Assembly (NCBI GenBank): GCA_001995005.1
Contig: MDJN01000087.1
Location: forward strand, 1 to 8,228
DNA: 8,228 bases
Direction of reading: 5' to 3'
Source of the DNA: Candidatus Parepulonipiscium sp. PG-Nun2H_MBin03
GTDB taxonomy: Bacteria > Bacillota > Clostridia > Lachnospirales > Cellulosilyticaceae
The notes beneath the pieces are model-generated. The model saw only the letters and a program-made list of their open reading frames with translations. It was not told where the DNA came from and made no database searches. The translations under genes and the position numbers were made by a program. This document shows positions 5,487-8,228 of this stretch, one piece after another (positions within the stretch are counted from its first letter, which is position 1; every line of letters starts with the position of its first letter).

Positions 5487-6917
5487 TTATTTTTTAAGTG
5501 CCACTTCATCTGCCCAGGCTGATTTAGTCATCTCTACTACTTGCTCCCAAGACATTTGTCCTTGAGCATACATTAGCAAAGAACCTCCAACTTGATTTTT
5601 ATACTCTTCACTAGGGAAAGATGCAAATGCCCAGTCAACTGAGTTAGTTCCTGCTTCCATCCAAGCTAGCACTTCTTTTGCTAATGGGTCATTTGGTTTT
5701 TCTGCATCAGTAAACGTATTAAATGGTGCTATAAATCCTAACTCATTTGTTACAAAGTCTTTTCCTGTTGTACTACCAAACAACCACTCTAAGAAGTCAA
5801 TAGATAACTGTTGGTCTTCTACAGATGCTTTTGAATTAATAGCTAGATAGTTTTCTGTACCAATAGCAAGTCCTTGGTTTTCTTCTCCTGCCATTCCTGT
5901 ATATATAGGAAAATATTTTATATCATCTGATTTAACTATGTTTCCATCTACATCATTAATCTGTCCCCATGCCCAGTTACCGTTTTGTACCATGGCAACT
6001 CTACCCAAGGCAAATTCTGCCATTGAATCGTTGGTTGTTTTGCTGCCTAACATAGTAGGTGCTGTCGCTGAGTTATTAATATATAAATCAAAAATATTTT
6101 TGAAGTTATCTGCATATTTAAAATCTATTGTATCAGATGCAAGACCTGCTAAAATCGTACTTTCATATGCAGTATTTTCATCAAATTCATACGCTAAAGG
6201 TATGTTTAATAGATGAGTTTGCCATCTCCATTGGTCTCCTTCTGCAAGTGAAGTTGAAGCAAATACACCTTGAATTCCTAATTCATCTTTATTCGCTTGC
6301 ATATCTTCTACTACTTCTTTTAATGTTACAAAATTATTTATTTCATCTGTACTACTTATGCCACTTGTTTTACTAGGCAAAGCAAAATAATCTTGCATAA
6401 TAGCATCATTGTATATAATACCATACCCTTCTATTGCATAAGGAATACCATATACACCACCTGCATCAGTAACCGCAAGCTCTTTATCGGTTAATGTATC
6501 ATATAAGCCAGTACCACTTATATCCAATGTATAATCTTTCCAAGACTGATAACCTACAGGCCCATTAATTTGGAATATAGTTGGTGGTGCAGATTTTGTT
6601 ATCTCTGCTCGTAGCGTACTCTCATATTCTCCGCTTGCTGCCGTAACAACCTTTACTTTTACGCCTGTTTCTTGTTCATATATCTTTGCAATTTCCTCAT
6701 ATACTTGAGCAATTTCTGGTTTAAAATTTAAAAAGTATACTGAACCTGATGACGTGCTTGCTTGTTGGCTAGAACTACTCGAATCACCGCTTGATGAAGT
6801 ACTTCCCCCTGAACTTCCCCCTGAACTTCCTCCTGAGTCACTACCACTTGAACAGCCAGTTACACTTATCCCCATAGCTAGTATCATTGTAACCAATAAA
6901 CTTTTTCTTAATTTCAT
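5487..6917 (-). CDS. Carbohydrate ABC transporter substrate-binding lipoprotein (CUT1, family 1)
   Basis: This 476-residue protein has a lipoprotein signal peptide ending in the lipobox SVTGC, with Cys22 the predicted lipidated residue. A flexible Ser/Gly-rich linker (about 23-59) places the binding domain away from the membrane. The domain begins VYFLNFKPE and shows the family features: YEQETGVKVKVVTA, then TIFQINGP, and later GRVAMVQNGNWAWGQI, the region that lines the sugar cleft in MalE-like proteins. It captures an oligosaccharide or related solute outside the cell and delivers it to the two downstream permeases. The start has GGGAGG 7 bases upstream. It is the first gene of a three-gene operon with a predicted promoter at 6975-7002. 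There is no ATPase, glycosidase or regulator gene in view, so the substrate remains unknown. Confidence 0.93.
   Translation of the reverse strand: MKLRKSLLVTMILAMGISVTGCSSGSDSGGSSGGSSGGSTSSSGDSSSSSQQASTSSGSVYFLNFKPEIAQVYEEIAKIYEQETGVKVKVVTAASGEYESTLRAEITKSAPPTIFQINGPVGYQSWKDYTLDISGTGLYDTLTDKELAVTDAGGVYGIPYAIEGYGIIYNDAIMQDYFALPSKTSGISSTDEINNFVTLKEVVEDMQANKDELGIQGVFASTSLAEGDQWRWQTHLLNIPLAYEFDENTAYESTILAGLASDTIDFKYADNFKNIFDLYINNSATAPTMLGSKTTNDSMAEFALGRVAMVQNGNWAWGQINDVDGNIVKSDDIKYFPIYTGMAGEENQGLAIGTENYLAINSKASVEDQQLSIDFLEWLFGSTTGKDFVTNELGFIAPFNTFTDAEKPNDPLAKEVLAWMEAGTNSVDWAFASFPSEEYKNQVGGSLLMYAQGQMSWEQVVEMTKSAWADEVALKK
6802..6837. repeat. Three tandem 12-bp repeats in the lipoprotein linker
   Basis: CTTCCCCCTGAA occurs twice in a row (6802-6813, 6814-6825), followed by CTTCCTCCTGAG (6826-6837). 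On the coding strand each unit adds four Ser/Gly residues (SGGS-type) to the linker after Cys22. The unit length keeps the frame, so copy number changes would only lengthen or shorten the tether. Confidence 0.85.
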
Positions 6918-6929
6918 ACTTGCGCCTCC

Positions 6930-6948
6930 CTAAATATAATATATTTAG
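6930..6948. promoter_or_regulatory. Perfect 19-bp palindrome before the binding-protein gene (candidate operator)
   Basis: CTAAATATA (6930-6938) and TATATTTAG (6940-6948) are perfect inverted arms around one central base. The palindrome touches the GGGAGG Shine-Dalgarno (6925-6930) and lies downstream of the predicted transcription start. It could bind a repressor as a roadblock or form a weak hairpin close to the ribosome binding site. Confidence 0.5.
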
Positions 6949-6974
6949 CAGAATATACTATACAATATATTTAT

Positions 6975-7002
6975 TTTATAGCATATTTTACTACAAAAAC
7001 AA
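6975..7002 (-). promoter_or_regulatory. Predicted sigma-A promoter of the ABC importer operon
   Basis: On the minus strand TTGTTT (7002-6997) is followed after 16 bases by TATAAA (6980-6975), preceded by TGC as an extended -10. Transcription would start near 6968, giving a leader of about 50 bases. The -35 is only half consensus. It overlaps the short inverted repeat CAATA-TC-TATTG (7000-7011). Confidence 0.55.
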
Positions 7003-7033
7003 TATCTATTGAATATAATATAATTTATCATTG

Positions 7034-7063
7034 TAATATATTCATTATATATTTAATATATTA
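7034..7063. repeat. AT-only 9-bp inverted repeat between the DUF711 gene and the importer operon
   Basis: TAATATATT (7034-7042) and AATATATTA (7055-7063) are perfect inverted arms with a 12-base spacer. The whole gap 6949-7095 is extremely AT-rich, so such repeats are expected by chance. No GC-containing terminator hairpin is seen after the DUF711 gene. Confidence 0.3.
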
Positions 7064-7095
7064 TATATCGAAATTGGCTAAATTATACATGAAAA

Positions 7096-8228
7096 CTAAT
7101 TTTTAAAACTATGGATAGGTGCTGGTACCCTTCCCAAGCGTGAAATTATTTTTTCGCACGAAAATTTGTTTACGTTCATAATAGGGGCATGTCCTAATAA
7201 CCCTCCAAATTCTACACTTTCACCTACTTTTTTACCGTATACTGGAATAATTCTAACTGCTGTAGTTTTTGAATTTATCATTCCTATCGCCATTTCATCT
7301 GCTATAATACCCGATATAGTACTAGCCGAAACGTCTCCAGGAATTGCCACCATATCAAGCCCTACAGAGCACACACATGTCATGGCCTCTAACTTTTCTA
7401 AAGATAGTGCCCCATCTGTAACAGCTTCTATCATAGCGTGGTCTTCACTCACTGGTATAAATGCACCGCTAAGCCCTCCTACCTTTGACGATGCCATAAC
7501 ACCACCTTTTTTAACGCAGTCATTTAATAATGCAAGTGCCAAAGTCGTACCCGGTGCACCAGTTTTTTCTATTCCCATCTCCTCAATAATCTCTGCTATA
7601 CTATCACCAATTGCCGGAGTTGGTGCTAATGATAAATCAATAATTCCAAACGGTACTCCTAACGTATTTGCTACTTCATTTGCAACCATCTGCCCTGCTC
7701 TTGCCATCTTAAAAGAAGTTCTTTTTATGCACTCGCACATCTTTTCAAAACTTGCTCCTCTAACTTCTTCTAAGGCTTTTTTGACAACTCCAGGACCGCT
7801 TACACCAACATGTATTACGGTATCATACTGCCCAACCCCGTGAAATGCTCCAGCCATAAATGGATTATCATCAGGAGCATTGCAAAATACAACAAATTTG
7901 GCACATCCAATACTCTCTCTGTCTCCTGTTAATCTAGCTATATTTTTTATTGTTTCGCCTAGTTCTGCAACTACGTCCATATTTATGCCTGTTCTTGTGC
8001 TGCCAACATTTACAGATGCACACACTTTTTCAGTTACACTTAGGGCTTCTGGCAGGCTTTGCATAAGAACTTTTGCAGATTGATTATATCCTTTATCAAC
8101 AAGTGCAGAAAAACCACCTATAAAATTTATACCAACTGCGTCTGCGGCTTTGTCTAATGCTTTTGCAATAGGCACATAGCTTTTTGCATGTGTTGCCCCT
8201 GCCAAAAGACTTATTGGCGTAATGGCAA
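7096..8228 (-). CDS. PFL family protein, DUF711/UPF0210; 5' end outside the window
   Basis: The frame is open from the window edge to the TAG at 7096-7098, giving 376 residues of a family of about 450, so about 75 N-terminal residues are missing. The first visible residues AITPISLLAGATHAKSYVPI match the family. The TTG at 8205 codes for an internal Leu and is not the start. Conserved blocks include GINFIGGFSALVDKG, VGSTRTGINMD, FCNAPDDNPFMAGAFHG, VGVSGPGVV, APTPAIGDS, GAPGTTLALALLNDCVKKGG, GGLSGAFIPVSED and GLDMVAIPGD. UPF0210 proteins have a pyruvate formate-lyase-like fold (a Streptococcus pneumoniae member, SP0239, has a solved structure) but no established reaction. In many Firmicutes a small ACT-domain protein (UPF0237) is encoded just upstream, which here would lie beyond the window. 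There is no clear terminator in the 178 bases before the importer operon. Confidence 0.93.
   Translation of the reverse strand, partial: AITPISLLAGATHAKSYVPIAKALDKAADAVGINFIGGFSALVDKGYNQSAKVLMQSLPEALSVTEKVCASVNVGSTRTGINMDVVAELGETIKNIARLTGDRESIGCAKFVVFCNAPDDNPFMAGAFHGVGQYDTVIHVGVSGPGVVKKALEEVRGASFEKMCECIKRTSFKMARAGQMVANEVANTLGVPFGIIDLSLAPTPAIGDSIAEIIEEMGIEKTGAPGTTLALALLNDCVKKGGVMASSKVGGLSGAFIPVSEDHAMIEAVTDGALSLEKLEAMTCVCSVGLDMVAIPGDVSASTISGIIADEMAIGMINSKTTAVRIIPVYGKKVGESVEFGGLLGHAPIMNVNKFSCEKIISRLGRVPAPIHSFKN

Noticed and set aside
5938..6376. Two overlapping plus-strand open frames inside the binding-protein gene
   Set aside because: Both are antisense to a well-supported lipoprotein gene and show no family motif.
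6918..7095. CcpA cre site for catabolite control of the importer
   Set aside because: No sequence resembling WTGNAARCGNWWWCA is present. The gap is almost pure A/T.
7166..7843. A 225-codon plus-strand open frame antisense to the DUF711 gene
   Set aside because: The minus strand encodes a clearly conserved protein over the whole stretch. The antisense frame shows no recognisable domain and is explained as a shadow frame.
1..8228. A new defence, mobile or biosynthetic system
   Set aside because: All open frames with support belong to known housekeeping, wall or transport families. There are no transposase, integrase, CRISPR-like repeats, toxin-antitoxin pairs or unexplained conserved clusters.

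Overview
The window comes from a low-GC Gram-positive bacterium, most likely a Clostridia member (Lachnospirales-like by the look of IF3 and the deacetylase, but this is an impression and not a placement). The evidence is strong AGGAGG-type ribosome binding sites before almost every gene, very AT-rich intergenic DNA, an infC-rpmI-rplT operon with a long attenuated leader, a lipoprotein-anchored sugar-type ABC importer, and a PdaB-like polysaccharide deacetylase. I see no mobile element, tRNA, rRNA or CRISPR array.

Layout. Bases 1-2047 read on the plus strand: the 3' part of a class II fumarase (fumC), a 290-base gap holding a promoter and a leader RNA with an intrinsic terminator, then infC (IF3), rpmI (L35) and rplT (L20), closed by a strong terminator at 2024-2047. 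Everything from 2051 to the end reads on the minus strand: a secreted PdaB-like deacetylase; a secreted NlpC/P60 peptidase with its own promoter and terminator; a three-gene carbohydrate ABC importer operon (binding lipoprotein, then two permeases, 6917 down to 3792) with its own promoter and terminator; and the 3' part of a DUF711/UPF0210 (PFL family) gene that runs out of the window.

How the genes work together. The IF3/L35/L20 operon looks autoregulated in two ways: an L20-type leader with a terminator ahead of infC, and a non-AUG (probably AUU) infC start behind an 8-base Shine-Dalgarno. The deacetylase and NlpC/P60 protein both act on peptidoglycan outside the membrane but are separate transcription units, as a terminator lies between them. 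The ABC importer lacks an ATPase gene and must borrow one encoded elsewhere, as is common for this (CUT1) family.

Most of the window is ordinary core genome. I did not find a new multi-gene system. The points that deserve a second look are regulatory: the infC leader and start, a 14-bp direct repeat that overlaps both promoter hexamers of the NlpC/P60 gene, and a perfect 19-bp palindrome against the ribosome binding site of the ABC binding-protein gene.
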